From Phycisphaeraceae bacterium (GTDB lineage: Bacteria; Planctomycetota; Phycisphaerae; Phycisphaerales; UBA1924), in contig JACKHC010000001.1 in NCBI GenBank assembly GCA_020639235.1, positions 2,790,001-2,854,000 of the forward strand: a stretch of DNA of 64,000 bases, given 5' to 3'. The number at the start of each line of letters is the position of its first letter. Position 1 is the stretch's first letter. This document shows positions 1 to 7,892 of the stretch, piece by piece. The notes beneath the pieces are model-generated. The model was not told the origin of the DNA and did not search any database. It was given only the letters and a program-made list of their open reading frames with translations. Made by a program: the position numbers and the translations under genes.

Positions 1-338
1 ACGCCATCGCCGTGCCGCTCGCCGCGCTGTTCATCGATGGCGGCGTGAACTTCGTCTACTCACCCGATGTCGGCAAGTTCCGCCGCGTCCCGGTCCGCGT
101 CGGCCGCCGCTCAGAAACGCAGGCCGAGATCGTCGCCGGGCTCCGCGAGGGCGCAACGGTCCTCCTGCGCGAACCCACACCCGGCGAAGTCATCGCCGGC
201 GATTTCAGCGAGAGCGAGCTCGCCGCCGTCGGCGCCGGCAACAGCGACGGCAACCGCAAACGAGGCCCCGGCGCCCCGCCCGCCGCGCCCACCGAAGAAG
301 CCGCGGGCAAGGTCGAACAGACCGCCGCGGGGGAATAA
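1..338 (+). CDS. RND efflux periplasmic adaptor, C-terminal end (partial)
   Basis: The reading frame is already open at the window edge, so only the last 110 or so residues are present. They read AIAVPLAALF, then a short beta-rich stretch with YSPDVGKFRRVPVRVGRR and GLREGATVLLREP. This is the usual end of HlyD/MFP-type adaptor subunits of tripartite RND pumps: the membrane-proximal domain followed by a loose Ala/Pro/Gly-rich tail. Such proteins link an inner-membrane pump to an outer-membrane channel. The pump gene is not in the window. The family call rests on a short segment, so it is moderate. Confidence 0.6.
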   Translation, partial: AIAVPLAALFIDGGVNFVYSPDVGKFRRVPVRVGRRSETQAEIVAGLREGATVLLREPTPGEVIAGDFSESELAAVGAGNSDGNRKRGPGAPPAAPTEEAAGKVEQTAAGE

Positions 339-429
339 CCGAGCCATCACGCCGGTTTCGCTCCTCCGGGCATCGCCGCGCGCGACTCGGCGCACAACAA
401 AGACCCCCCGACCCGGGCAACAGGTGCCC

Positions 430-435
430 TATACT
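430..435 (+). promoter_or_regulatory. Candidate -10 (TATACT) for thiolase
   Basis: TATACT lies about 60 nt before the thiolase start. No good -35 hexamer is visible 16-18 nt upstream. The leader ends in a GAGGAG ribosome-binding site. Confidence 0.35.
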
Positions 436-495
436 GCCCCTCGCGCGCCTGTCGCGACCAGACGAATACAAACATCGAACCGAGGAGTTTGAGAA

Positions 496-1698
496 ATGGC
501 CAACGCTGCCACCACGCCCGTCGTTGTTGCCGCCAAGCGGACGCCGATCGGGCGGTTCCTGGGCGGGTTGTCGAATGTCGAGTCGCCCCAACTGGGCGCC
601 TTCGCGATTCAATCCGTGCTCGAGGCCGCCCCCGCCCTCAAGGGGCATGTGGACGAGTGCATCATGGGGTGCGTCCTCCAGGCCGGCGTCGGCCAGAACC
701 CCGCGCGCCAGGCGGGCCTCAAGGCCGGGCTGCCCGACACACTCAGCGCACAAACCATCAACAAAGTCTGCGGCTCGGGCCTCCAGTCCGTCATGCTCGC
801 AGCCCAGTCCATCAAAGCGGGCGACAACCAGTGCGTCATCGCCGGCGGCCTCGAGTCCATGAGCCGCGCCCCCCACTACGCCTTCCTCCGCAACGGCGTG
901 AAGTTCGGCGCGGTCTCCTTCGAAGACCACATGCAGCACGACGGCCTCACCTGCGCCTTCGAGTGCTGGGGCATGGGCAACGCCGCAGACCACATCGCCA
1001 AAAAGTACGAAATCTCCCGCGCCGATCAGGACGCCTTCGCCGCCGCCTCACACCAGAAGGCGGCCAAAGCCGCCAAGGAAGGGTGGTTCAAGAACGAGAT
1101 CGTCGCGCTCACCGGCGAGCAGGTCGGCAACCGCAAGAACCCCGGGCCCGAAGGCGGCGTCAGCGCCGACGAGGGCATCCGCGCCGAGTCCACCGCCGAC
1201 GGCCTCGCCAAACTGCGCCCCGCCTTCGATAAGGACGGCACGGTCACCGCGGGCAACGCATCCCAGATCTCCGACGGCGGCGCCGCAGTCGGCGTCTGCT
1301 CCCTCGCCTTCGCCGAGAAGCACGGCCTCAAGCCCATGGCCAAAATCCTCGCCTACCACACCTCCGGCGTCGCGCCCAAGGACATCTTCCGCGCACCGTC
1401 CCTCGCCGTGCCCGCGGTCGTCGAAAAAGCCGGGCTGAAGATGAGCGATATCGACCTCTTCGAACTCAACGAGGCCTTCGCCGCACAGTCCCTCCAGAAC
1501 ATGCGCGAGGCCAAGGTTCCGACCGAGAAGGTCAACATCGCCGGCGGCGCGATCGCCCTGGGACACCCCATCGGCGCCTCCGGCGCACGCGTGTTCGTCA
1601 CCCTCCTCCACCAGATGGAACGCATCGGCGCCAAACGCGGCGTCGCGGCCCTGTGCCTCGGCGGCGGCAACGCCGTCGCGGTCGTGGTGGAGCGGTAA
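496..1698 (+). CDS. Acetyl-CoA C-acetyltransferase (thiolase)
   Basis: This 400-residue protein has the full thiolase signature. The nucleophile is Cys92 in NKVCGSGLQSVM, followed by NEAFAAQS, the catalytic His357 in GGAIALGHPIGASGAR and Cys387 in ALCLGGGNA. Length is typical (about 390-400). It is expected to condense two acetyl-CoA to acetoacetyl-CoA, or to do the reverse thiolysis, in the cytoplasm. The start is supported by GAGGAGTTTGAGAA just upstream. No beta-oxidation or polyhydroxyalkanoate partners lie next to it, so the direction and physiological substrate are open. Confidence 0.93.
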   Translation: MANAATTPVVVAAKRTPIGRFLGGLSNVESPQLGAFAIQSVLEAAPALKGHVDECIMGCVLQAGVGQNPARQAGLKAGLPDTLSAQTINKVCGSGLQSVMLAAQSIKAGDNQCVIAGGLESMSRAPHYAFLRNGVKFGAVSFEDHMQHDGLTCAFECWGMGNAADHIAKKYEISRADQDAFAAASHQKAAKAAKEGWFKNEIVALTGEQVGNRKNPGPEGGVSADEGIRAESTADGLAKLRPAFDKDGTVTAGNASQISDGGAAVGVCSLAFAEKHGLKPMAKILAYHTSGVAPKDIFRAPSLAVPAVVEKAGLKMSDIDLFELNEAFAAQSLQNMREAKVPTEKVNIAGGAIALGHPIGASGARVFVTLLHQMERIGAKRGVAALCLGGGNAVAVVVER

Positions 1699-1722
1699 AC
1701 GCCAGCCCATAGGCAACTGAAC

Positions 1723-2523
1723 ATGACAAAACGACCCACACGGCGGCGCAGATGGAAACGGCGCGCCGCGGTGTGGGTTGTTATTTGCGCGGTGCTCGGG
1801 TTGGTGACGACGGTCGGCGTGGCGTGGTGCGGGGCGTGGCGCGGTGCAGATGCGCTTGGGTGGACCGGTCAGTTCTTTGAAGGACAACTGTATATCCGTG
1901 TTGATGCGACGAGCTCGTGGTACGCGGTTGTACGGCGCCAGATCGAAGAACTACCACGGGAGAACGGTAGGCGAGCGCCCCTCGAGTCACAGCATGTCGT
2001 TGATCAAGCCGACGGTCTACATCACCGCAAAGAGATTTGGGGGCGCATCAGAACAGATGGATCGGCCAGAGTTGAATCGATCGAGCATGTCTCCGCGGAT
2101 CGAATGCCGACGTCGAATCGTCTTGCGCAACGATCAACGACATATGAAGAACAGGCGGCTGGGTGGCCCCGACTTGCACTCTGGGAATTCCGCATTTTGC
2201 AACATGCCGGAACCGGTCCGCGAAAGGCGAACTGGGTTGAACGCGGCGCATGGGTATTCAATGCCGGTCCGGGCATCCCCCGGGCAAAGACAACCAGACT
2301 TCCCTATTTGCCAATCTGGCGCGGCCTGTTGATCGACACGGCCTTCTGGGGTGCCGTGTGGTTCGTGCTGCTGTGGCCGATGGGCTTGGCGACAGGAAGA
2401 ATGAAGCGCGCGCGCCGAAAAAGGCACGGCAAGTGCGTCTGGTGCAAGTACGACCTCCGCGGCATCGAGAACACGCTCTGCCCCGAATGCGGGCGACAGG
2501 ACCCGGTCCGAACCGTCGAATAG
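1723..2523 (+). CDS. Membrane protein with C-terminal zinc ribbon (paralogue of the gene at 7893)
   Basis: A 266-residue protein of unknown function. A basic N-terminus leads into one membrane segment (about residues 15-40), then a soluble, probably extracytoplasmic middle, then a second segment in LLIDTAFWGAVWFVLLWP. The tail is a four-cysteine zinc ribbon: C238/C241 before KYDLRGIE and C253/C256 in CPECG. The first 40 and last 90 residues nearly match the protein at 7893-8816, while the middles differ. Base composition in its 5' half is G-rich on the plus strand, unlike its neighbours. No enzymatic motif is visible. Confidence 0.7.
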   Translation: MTKRPTRRRRWKRRAAVWVVICAVLGLVTTVGVAWCGAWRGADALGWTGQFFEGQLYIRVDATSSWYAVVRRQIEELPRENGRRAPLESQHVVDQADGLHHRKEIWGRIRTDGSARVESIEHVSADRMPTSNRLAQRSTTYEEQAAGWPRLALWEFRILQHAGTGPRKANWVERGAWVFNAGPGIPRAKTTRLPYLPIWRGLLIDTAFWGAVWFVLLWPMGLATGRMKRARRKRHGKCVWCKYDLRGIENTLCPECGRQDPVRTVE

Positions 2524-2526
2524 AAT
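2521..2526 (+). promoter_or_regulatory. Candidate leaderless -10 (TAGAAT)
   Basis: TAGAAT lies 6 nt before the GTG at 2533 and includes the TAG stop of the preceding gene. No ribosome-binding site follows it, as expected for a leaderless start. Confidence 0.4.
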
Positions 2527-2532
2527 CGCAGC

Positions 2533-3282
2533 GTGGACGCCCCAGCAACACACCGAGGCCCGCGCACACGGTGGCGCACCCTAGCGCGATGCCTCGTGCT
2601 GCCCTTGCTCCTCGGCGTCGCCACAACCTTCGCCGTCGCGTGGTGGGGAGCGCTCCGACCCGCGGGCCGCATCGTCGTCGGCAGCCAGACCTACGACAAC
2701 GGCGGCGACCTGACCGTCTTCTTCATCCGATCCAACGCGATGGGCGTCAGCCGGGCCTGCCTCGTGCTAGGCAAGACCGAGCGGTTCATATCCTCAACGC
2801 AGTCAACCCTCGGCAAAGGCCACTATCACGACGCCTCCCTGTGGGGACGCCTCGATCCCGGCGTCGTCCCGAAACTCAGCGACACCTCCGCGCAGGTCAT
2901 CCAGAACGGCGGCGCGTTGCTGCTGCAGGAGTCCGCCGGCGGCTGGCCCATGCTCGCGCTGTGGACCTCAAGAGAATCGATCGACGAGGCCTACGCCACC
3001 ACGCGCTCCACGCCCCTCGCCGCAACCGGCCGCGCCGAGGTCGGCGGGCGCGTCTTCCCCTACCGCCCCCTGTGGCCCGGCTTCGCCGTCAACACCGCGA
3101 TCTTCGCCGCGCTCTGGTTCGTCGTGCTGGGCCCGACGCTCTCCGCGCTCAACACGATCCAGCGCCGATCGCGCACCAACCGCGGCCTCTGCGCTTCCTG
3201 CGGATACCAACTCAAAGACACCCCCGGCGATCTGTGCCCCGAATGCGGACAACCCTCACCGCGCCGCACGACGACTCAGTAA
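2533..3282 (+). CDS. Membrane protein with C-terminal zinc ribbon
   Basis: A 249-residue protein with the same architecture as the preceding gene: a basic N-terminus, a membrane segment (LPLLLGVATTFAVAWWGAL), a soluble middle, a second membrane segment near residues 175-195, and a zinc ribbon with C220/C223 and C235/C238 (CASCGYQL, CPECG). Sequence identity to the neighbour is low outside the framework. The GTG start gives the right N-terminus. Its stop (3280-3282) directly abuts the stop of the convergent HD-GYP gene. Function unknown. Confidence 0.65.
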   Translation: MDAPATHRGPRTRWRTLARCLVLPLLLGVATTFAVAWWGALRPAGRIVVGSQTYDNGGDLTVFFIRSNAMGVSRACLVLGKTERFISSTQSTLGKGHYHDASLWGRLDPGVVPKLSDTSAQVIQNGGALLLQESAGGWPMLALWTSRESIDEAYATTRSTPLAATGRAEVGGRVFPYRPLWPGFAVNTAIFAALWFVVLGPTLSALNTIQRRSRTNRGLCASCGYQLKDTPGDLCPECGQPSPRRTTTQ

Positions 3283-4566
3283 TCACGCCGCGTCGAGTTC
3301 CTGCGTCTCGGCGGGCGACATCTGATCGTCCGTCGGCTCGGGCACCTTGTGCCACCCCGGCTCGTGCGTCGAGTACGACGGCGGCGGATCGAAGTTGAAT
3401 GCCGAAACATCGCACCCGTCCACCTCCGCGATGTGCAGGTCGGGCCGGTCACGCAGATCAATGAAGAACTGGTCCTTCCGCGCCCACACGCGCGTGCGGC
3501 TCATGTCGTGCTCCTCCAGCAGCAACACGCGCGGCCGGCACGGCGCCTCCGGAAGCCACCGCGCCACCGCCGCACGCTTGCCGTCGGAAAGCGTGACGAT
3601 CGTCCCCGGCGCATACGGCGGCACAACCTGCAACAACCCATTGAACACCACCGGGTCGATCCAGTTCCAGTACGGCTCCTGCTGCAACTTGTGCAGCGCG
3701 GCGACGCGCGGCGCGGGCTTGCTCGCGCCCGGCGGGTAGCGGAACCGCTCATACAAATCCGCGACCGAGATGATGCGCGCAAAGATGTGAATCTCATCGC
3801 CCCGCAGCGGCCGCGTCTCGTGATCGCGGTGGATGTGCACCGCCGGGAATCCCGAGCCGTCGTAGTTCTGGTGGTGGTGAAGGATGGCAGCCGTCGCGGA
3901 CGGCGCGACCTTGCCCCGCAGCGCCCGGAACCCGAGCTTGGTGTGCGAACGCCACTCGTGGTCGTCGGTGTTGTAGGTCTCGTACCAGCGTTTGCGACCG
4001 TCGGGCGTCATAAACCGCATGCCGATGTCGTGGAGCATCGCCGCGACGCCCAGGTTGACGACATCCTTGGCGCGGTGCGCCGGCAAACGGTGCCGCTCCT
4101 TGATGAGGTAGCCGCCGAGTTTGAGACCCATCAGCACCGACAAAAAGCAAACCGCCGACGAATGCCGCGCGAGCCGGTCGTCCGTCTCGCAGAGGTCCTG
4201 AATGCTCAGCGCCGCACGCGGATTGTCCAGCAGCGAATGAATCAGCGCATCGACCGTCGCCCGGTACGGGGAGTAATCGAGCTCCGCCGCAACCTCCTCG
4301 TTCAAATGCGCAAACGACTCCTTCAGGAGCCGCGTCACATTCCCACGAGCATTAGCGATCTCGTGGTTGATGTACGGGGCGATGAAGTCGAGCTCGGGGT
4401 ACTCGATCCACAAAGACGGATGGTTGAGCGCGCCCAGCCGGTCCAGCGCCGGCTGATCGAGCACGAAGCCCTGGTTCAAAAGTACAGTGTCCGGACGCTC
4501 CGGGTGGTGGACGGGCGTCGCGAGGACCATGCCGGGCTTTGCCTGGTTGAGCGTCACGCGGAGCAT
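3283..4566 (-). CDS. HD-GYP domain protein (putative cyclic-di-GMP phosphodiesterase)
   Basis: This 427-residue protein has an HD-type core with His135, the HD pair His179-Asp180 (LHDIGMRF) and the extended motif HHHQNYDGSGFP at 230-241, where Phe replaces the usual Tyr of GYP. It then runs into ARIISVADLYERF, typical of the family. HD-GYP proteins hydrolyse cyclic-di-GMP in the cytoplasm. There is no receiver or membrane domain; the N-terminal 100 residues resemble the accessory region seen in this family, and the C-terminal 90 residues are unassigned. A lipoprotein gene lies 108 bp upstream on the same strand. The fold call is strong; activity is inferred. Confidence 0.82.
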   Translation of the reverse strand: MLRVTLNQAKPGMVLATPVHHPERPDTVLLNQGFVLDQPALDRLGALNHPSLWIEYPELDFIAPYINHEIANARGNVTRLLKESFAHLNEEVAAELDYSPYRATVDALIHSLLDNPRAALSIQDLCETDDRLARHSSAVCFLSVLMGLKLGGYLIKERHRLPAHRAKDVVNLGVAAMLHDIGMRFMTPDGRKRWYETYNTDDHEWRSHTKLGFRALRGKVAPSATAAILHHHQNYDGSGFPAVHIHRDHETRPLRGDEIHIFARIISVADLYERFRYPPGASKPAPRVAALHKLQQEPYWNWIDPVVFNGLLQVVPPYAPGTIVTLSDGKRAAVARWLPEAPCRPRVLLLEEHDMSRTRVWARKDQFFIDLRDRPDLHIAEVDGCDVSAFNFDPPPSYSTHEPGWHKVPEPTDDQMSPAETQELDAA

Positions 4567-4674
4567 CTACCGTCAGATCGGCGCGATCCTCACGCGAATT
4601 GGGCGCATCTCGGCATTGAATGCACGGTCAAACGGTGTCCCGTCGGGCGATGTCGGATGGTGGGATTGCGCGGC

Positions 4675-5079
4675 CTAAGGGACGAGTTCAGCGCGATAAA
4701 CAGCGTTATCGGAAACGGGCTCCAGGACGCTCTCCGCCGTCAGGAGCCAGCGCGCCGTGGGAATGGGCCGCCCCGTGAAATCCAGCGGGCCCTCGACCTC
4801 GATGAGTTGCGAGCGGTCGCGCAGCAGCGCCAGCCGAGCCACACCCCCCCGATCCGTGACCGCGATCGTCTCCTGCTTGGTGAGCATCTCGGCCAGCGTG
4901 TCGAAGTTCAGCGGCAACGGGATCGTGCCCGCATCAAGCATCACCGCCCGGACCCGCGCACCGCGGACGGGTTGCCCGGCCTGTTGCCCATCGAGTTGCG
5001 TCACGCGGATGCGCACCGGCGATGCGCCGCACGAAGCGAGGAGCAAACACATCGATGCAACCAGCAACGCGCGGCACAT
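4675..5079 (-). CDS. Small lipoprotein of unknown function
   Basis: A 134-residue protein with a lipoprotein signal peptide ending in LLLASC, so Cys17 is the probable lipidation site. The mature part is predicted to be beta-rich. It contains VRGARVRAVMLD and VTDRGGVARLALL, a pattern like small carboxypeptidase-regulatory or transthyretin-like folds, but this is only an impression. ATG is preceded by a TACACT hexamer 7 nt away and no ribosome-binding site. It is divergent from citrate synthase 1. Confidence 0.65.
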   Translation of the reverse strand: MCRALLVASMCLLLASCGASPVRIRVTQLDGQQAGQPVRGARVRAVMLDAGTIPLPLNFDTLAEMLTKQETIAVTDRGGVARLALLRDRSQLIEVEGPLDFTGRPIPTARWLLTAESVLEPVSDNAVYRAELVP

Positions 5080-5086
5080 GGCGGGC

Positions 5087-5092
5087 AGTGTA
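5087..5092 (-). promoter_or_regulatory. Candidate leaderless -10 (TACACT)
   Basis: TACACT, read on the minus strand, ends 7 nt before the ATG at 5079. The spacer GCCCGCC holds no ribosome-binding site. Confidence 0.5.
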
Positions 5093-5161
5093 TGTGATGG
5101 GCTCCGTCCTCACCCCGCACCCCGCCCGCTCCCGCTCGCCCGCCGCCGCGCGAGGACCCGC

Positions 5162-5167
5162 TACAAT
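5162..5167 (+). promoter_or_regulatory. Candidate -10 (TACAAT) for citrate synthase 1
   Basis: TACAAT is followed by a leader of roughly 75 nt. The leader contains a GC-rich inverted repeat (GGGCCCGGCC to GGCCCGGGC) and ends in a GAAGGAGAG ribosome-binding site. No clear -35 is visible. Confidence 0.35.
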
Positions 5168-5247
5168 GCCGGGCCCGGCCGAAGTGGGAGGCCCGGGCGA
5201 TGTGAATATCGATTTCTGATGACCTCAACCTCGAAGGAGAGAAGCCT

Positions 5248-6387
5248 GTGAGCGCTACAGCGAGTGCGGAGTTGAAGAGCACCGGTCTTGAAGGATTGGT
5301 GGCGGGCAAGACGACTATCGCGAGCGTCATGCAGGACCAACTCGTGTACCGCGGGTACACGATCGACGATCTTTCGGAGCGTGCGACCTTCGAGGAAGTC
5401 GCGTTCCTCCTCCTCGTCGGGCACAAGCCAAGCCCCGCGGAACTCGCGGCATTCAAGAAAGACATCGTCGCCGAGCGCACGCTCCCCGACCTCGTTGTCA
5501 AACTCATCAAGGACACCGCCAAACTCCCCAACACCGTCCCCATGGACACGCTCCGCAGCGCCATCAGCGTGCTCGCCCACCTCGACCCGGACTGCCAGGA
5601 CAACTCACCCGCCGCCGAACTCCGCAAGTCCAAGCGCCTGCTCGCCAAGATCCCGACCATCATCGGCCACATGCAGAACGTCATCGACGGCCGCGACATC
5701 GTGAAGCCCGACAACACGCTCGACCACGCCGCCAACCTCCTCTGGATGATGAGCGGCAAGAAGCCCAGCGCCGAGTACGCCCGCGTCATCGATGTCTCGC
5801 TCATCCTCTACGCCGAGCACGACTTCAACGCCTCCACCTTCACCGGCCGCGTCATCGCCGCAACCCTCAGCGACATGCACGGCGCCGTCACCGGCGCCAT
5901 CGCCGCCCTCAAAGGCCCCCTCCACGGCGGTGCCAACGAGCAGGCGATGGAAATGCTCAAGGAACTCAACGCCGACATGAAGGGCGGGATGGACGTCGAG
6001 CAGTGGATGAAGCAGGCCTTCGCCGAGAAGAAGAAACTCATGGGCTTCGGCCACCGCGTCTACAAGCGCGGCGACCACCGCGCCCCCATCCTCCACGCCC
6101 TCGGCCGCGAGATCGCCCAGAAGCAAGGCAAGGAATCCCTCCACTGGTTCGAGATCGGCGAGCAGATGATGGCCATCATGGAGCGCGACAAGCAGATCTA
6201 CCCCAATGTCGACTTCCCCTGCGGCCTCACCTACTTCGTCATGGGCATCCCCGTCCCCCAGTACACACCCATCTTCGTCGCCTCACGCATCACCGGCTGG
6301 TGCGCCCACATCATGGAGCAGCACGAGAACAACCGACTCATCCGCCCCATCGCCGAGTATGTCGGCGAAGGCATCCGCAAATGGTAA
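5248..6387 (+). CDS. Citrate synthase family protein 1
   Basis: A 379-residue type II-like short citrate synthase. Catalytic positions are visible: His226 in GPLHGGAN, His269 in MGFGHRVYK and Asp322 in NVDFPCG. It catalyses condensation of oxaloacetate with acetyl-CoA, or with propionyl-CoA in methylcitrate synthases. The segment after the catalytic Asp is PCGLTYF rather than the YSG/YSA seen in most family members, including the second copy at 46430. The two copies may therefore differ in acyl-CoA preference. GTG start with GAAGGAG upstream. No other TCA or methylcitrate genes are adjacent. Confidence 0.9.
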   Translation: MSATASAELKSTGLEGLVAGKTTIASVMQDQLVYRGYTIDDLSERATFEEVAFLLLVGHKPSPAELAAFKKDIVAERTLPDLVVKLIKDTAKLPNTVPMDTLRSAISVLAHLDPDCQDNSPAAELRKSKRLLAKIPTIIGHMQNVIDGRDIVKPDNTLDHAANLLWMMSGKKPSAEYARVIDVSLILYAEHDFNASTFTGRVIAATLSDMHGAVTGAIAALKGPLHGGANEQAMEMLKELNADMKGGMDVEQWMKQAFAEKKKLMGFGHRVYKRGDHRAPILHALGREIAQKQGKESLHWFEIGEQMMAIMERDKQIYPNVDFPCGLTYFVMGIPVPQYTPIFVASRITGWCAHIMEQHENNRLIRPIAEYVGEGIRKW

Positions 6388-6470
6388 GGGAAGACAGCAC
6401 GCAGTCGGTATCTGGAAGAAAACTCACCGCAGAAGCACAATGAGCACCGCGATGCACCCTCTCCCCTTGA

Positions 6471-7412
6471 GCAACCTCTTGCATCAACGCCTTGCTTGGA
6501 TGGCGGCGTGGTGGATGGCGAGTTTGGCCAGGACCCACAGCCGCACGCGTCGCAGGGTTCTGATCCACGGCGGGGGCGATCCTCCTCCCAGCATCGTCAG
6601 CCAACCGAACGATCGCTCCACCGCCGTGCGCAGCCGCGACGCCTGGCGACGCTTCCGCGCGTCGCCCTCGAGCAGTTCGATCGCGCGCAGACGATCCGCG
6701 TGCTGGCGATGACCTTCGCTGATCGAACGCCCGGCCTTGCGCCGCGGCGCGATCAACCGGGCCCCACGCGACGCGGCCATCTCGTAGAGCGGGTTGGCGT
6801 CGTACCCCGCGTCGCCCAGCACGATCGAACCACGCGAGGCCGCACGCGACAGAAGCTTCCGCGCCACCACGCACTCGGCGTCGTTGAGCGTCCGCACGCA
6901 AAACGCCCGGATATTCCCGCTCCGATCGCACGCCGCGTGCAACCGGTACCCGCGACGCATCCCCCCATCGGCGTGCCCGAACCGCGCCTGACGGTCCTTG
7001 CTGAACCGGCCCACCAGCAGCGGCTTGCCGTCGACGCACAGCAGCGACGCATCACCCCCGCGCCCACGCGGCGACAATCCACGCAGCAACTTCAGCACGC
7101 CCAGCCTCCGCGACCGGCGGCTCACCGTCGAGGCGTCGGGCACGATCACGCGACGCCCCGGCCAGTTCGATCGATCGCACGCCCAGCACACCGGCCGATC
7201 GTGCAACGCGGCCCAGAGAACGACCCGCGCAATGTCATGATCCGTATACTGCGCCCGCGGCGGGCGACGCTCCGGGATCACGCGCAACGCACGCTCCAAC
7301 CGATCGTAGAGTTCGCGCTCCATGTCCTTCTCCTTGTGTCTGGCGATACAAAGAGCATGGACGCGAACCGCCCACAGCGCAAGCACTTACAGCAAAGGCG
7401 CAATTTTGTTGC
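6471..7412 (-). mobile_element. Intact IS element (IS5/IS4-like DDE family)
   Basis: A 942-bp element with one transposase gene. It begins GCAACCTCTTGC and ends, read inward, GCAACAAAATTGC, an imperfect terminal inverted repeat. CTTGA is present directly outside both ends (6466-6470 and 7413-7417), which looks like a 5-bp target duplication inside a family A repeat. A second copy at 20402-20912 is truncated. The family was assigned from the transposase only; element ends were inferred by eye from the two copies and the target repeat. Confidence 0.75.
6484..7323 (-). CDS. IS transposase (DDE, IS5/IS4-like)
   Basis: A 279-residue transposase. The catalytic triad is visible as Asp98 (LLCVDGKPL), Asp171 (VLGDAGYDAN) and Glu236 (AVERSFGW), with a short basic C-terminus. 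The N-terminal 60 residues contain the small helical domain usual for these enzymes. The start at 7323 is chosen because AAGGAGAAGG lies just before it; a longer frame continues to 7386 without support. The reading frame is intact and the residues are in place, so the element may be active. Confidence 0.88.
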   Translation of the reverse strand: MERELYDRLERALRVIPERRPPRAQYTDHDIARVVLWAALHDRPVCWACDRSNWPGRRVIVPDASTVSRRSRRLGVLKLLRGLSPRGRGGDASLLCVDGKPLLVGRFSKDRQARFGHADGGMRRGYRLHAACDRSGNIRAFCVRTLNDAECVVARKLLSRAASRGSIVLGDAGYDANPLYEMAASRGARLIAPRRKAGRSISEGHRQHADRLRAIELLEGDARKRRQASRLRTAVERSFGWLTMLGGGSPPPWIRTLRRVRLWVLAKLAIHHAAIQARR

Positions 7413-7458
7413 CTTGAGGGAGAGGGTGGTCACGGAGTGACCGGGTGAGGGGTATCGG

Positions 7459-7827
7459 ATGAACAAGAGACCTACGGGAGTCGATGCTGCACGCGAGCTG
7501 CGCGAGCACGCATCCGTTCCCGAGGTTGTCTTATGGTCAGACCTCCGCAATCGACAACTCGGCGGGTTGAAGTTCCGGCGGCAGCAGCCGATCGGGCCGT
7601 ATGTCGCGGACTTCTATTGCGCCGATGCAAGACTGGTCGTGGAGTTGGACGGGGTCAAGCACCTCTCTAGCGGCGGTCGGGACGCGGCACGGGATCGGTG
7701 GATGCGGGCGCAGGGGATCGAGACGATTCGCATTCCGGTTCCCAGATTCACGAAGGATCGGGTAAGGGTGTTGGAGTACATTCTGAGTGTGGCGTGGAAA
7801 CGGATTGAGATGATGGAGGCGGAATAG
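7459..7827 (+). CDS. DUF559 / Vsr-like PD-(D/E)xK nuclease-fold protein
   Basis: A 122-residue protein of the DUF559 type. Recognisable pieces are EVVLWSDLRNRQLGG, KFRRQQPIGPYVADFYC and LVVELDGVKH, which give the PD-(D/E)xK-like core (Asp51, Glu62, Asp64), followed by IRIPVPRFTKDRVRVL. Family members resemble the Vsr very-short-patch endonuclease but their role is unknown. The gene lies between the IS element and a zinc-ribbon membrane gene and is flanked on both sides by family A repeats. Its plus strand is G-rich, unlike the surrounding segment, which hints at recent arrival. Confidence 0.82.
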   Translation: MNKRPTGVDAARELREHASVPEVVLWSDLRNRQLGGLKFRRQQPIGPYVADFYCADARLVVELDGVKHLSSGGRDAARDRWMRAQGIETIRIPVPRFTKDRVRVLEYILSVAWKRIEMMEAE

Positions 7828-7880
7828 ACCCCTCACCCGGCTGCCGCGCATCCACCCTCTCCCTCAAGGCGAGAGGGTGC
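7828..7880. repeat. Family A palindromic repeat
   Basis: It reads ACCCCTCACCCGG to CACCCTCTCCCTCAAGGCGAGAGGG, the reverse orientation of the copies at 18645 and 19003. Confidence 0.7.
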
Positions 7881-7892
7881 AGGAATACTGAC

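Larger units (their letters stand above)
6451..7454. repeat. Family A palindromic repeat, split by the IS element
   Basis: 6451-6470 and 7413-7454 are the two halves of one family A repeat (CACCCTCTCCCCTTGA and GGGAGAGGGTGGTCACGG onward to GGGTGAGGGGT). Joining them and removing one CTTGA restores a unit like those at 18645 and 19003. Confidence 0.75.

Noticed and set aside
3349..5097. A 582-codon plus-strand frame opposite the HD-GYP gene
   Set aside because: Low-complexity Arg/Val-rich antisense translation; HD-GYP motifs are on the other strand.
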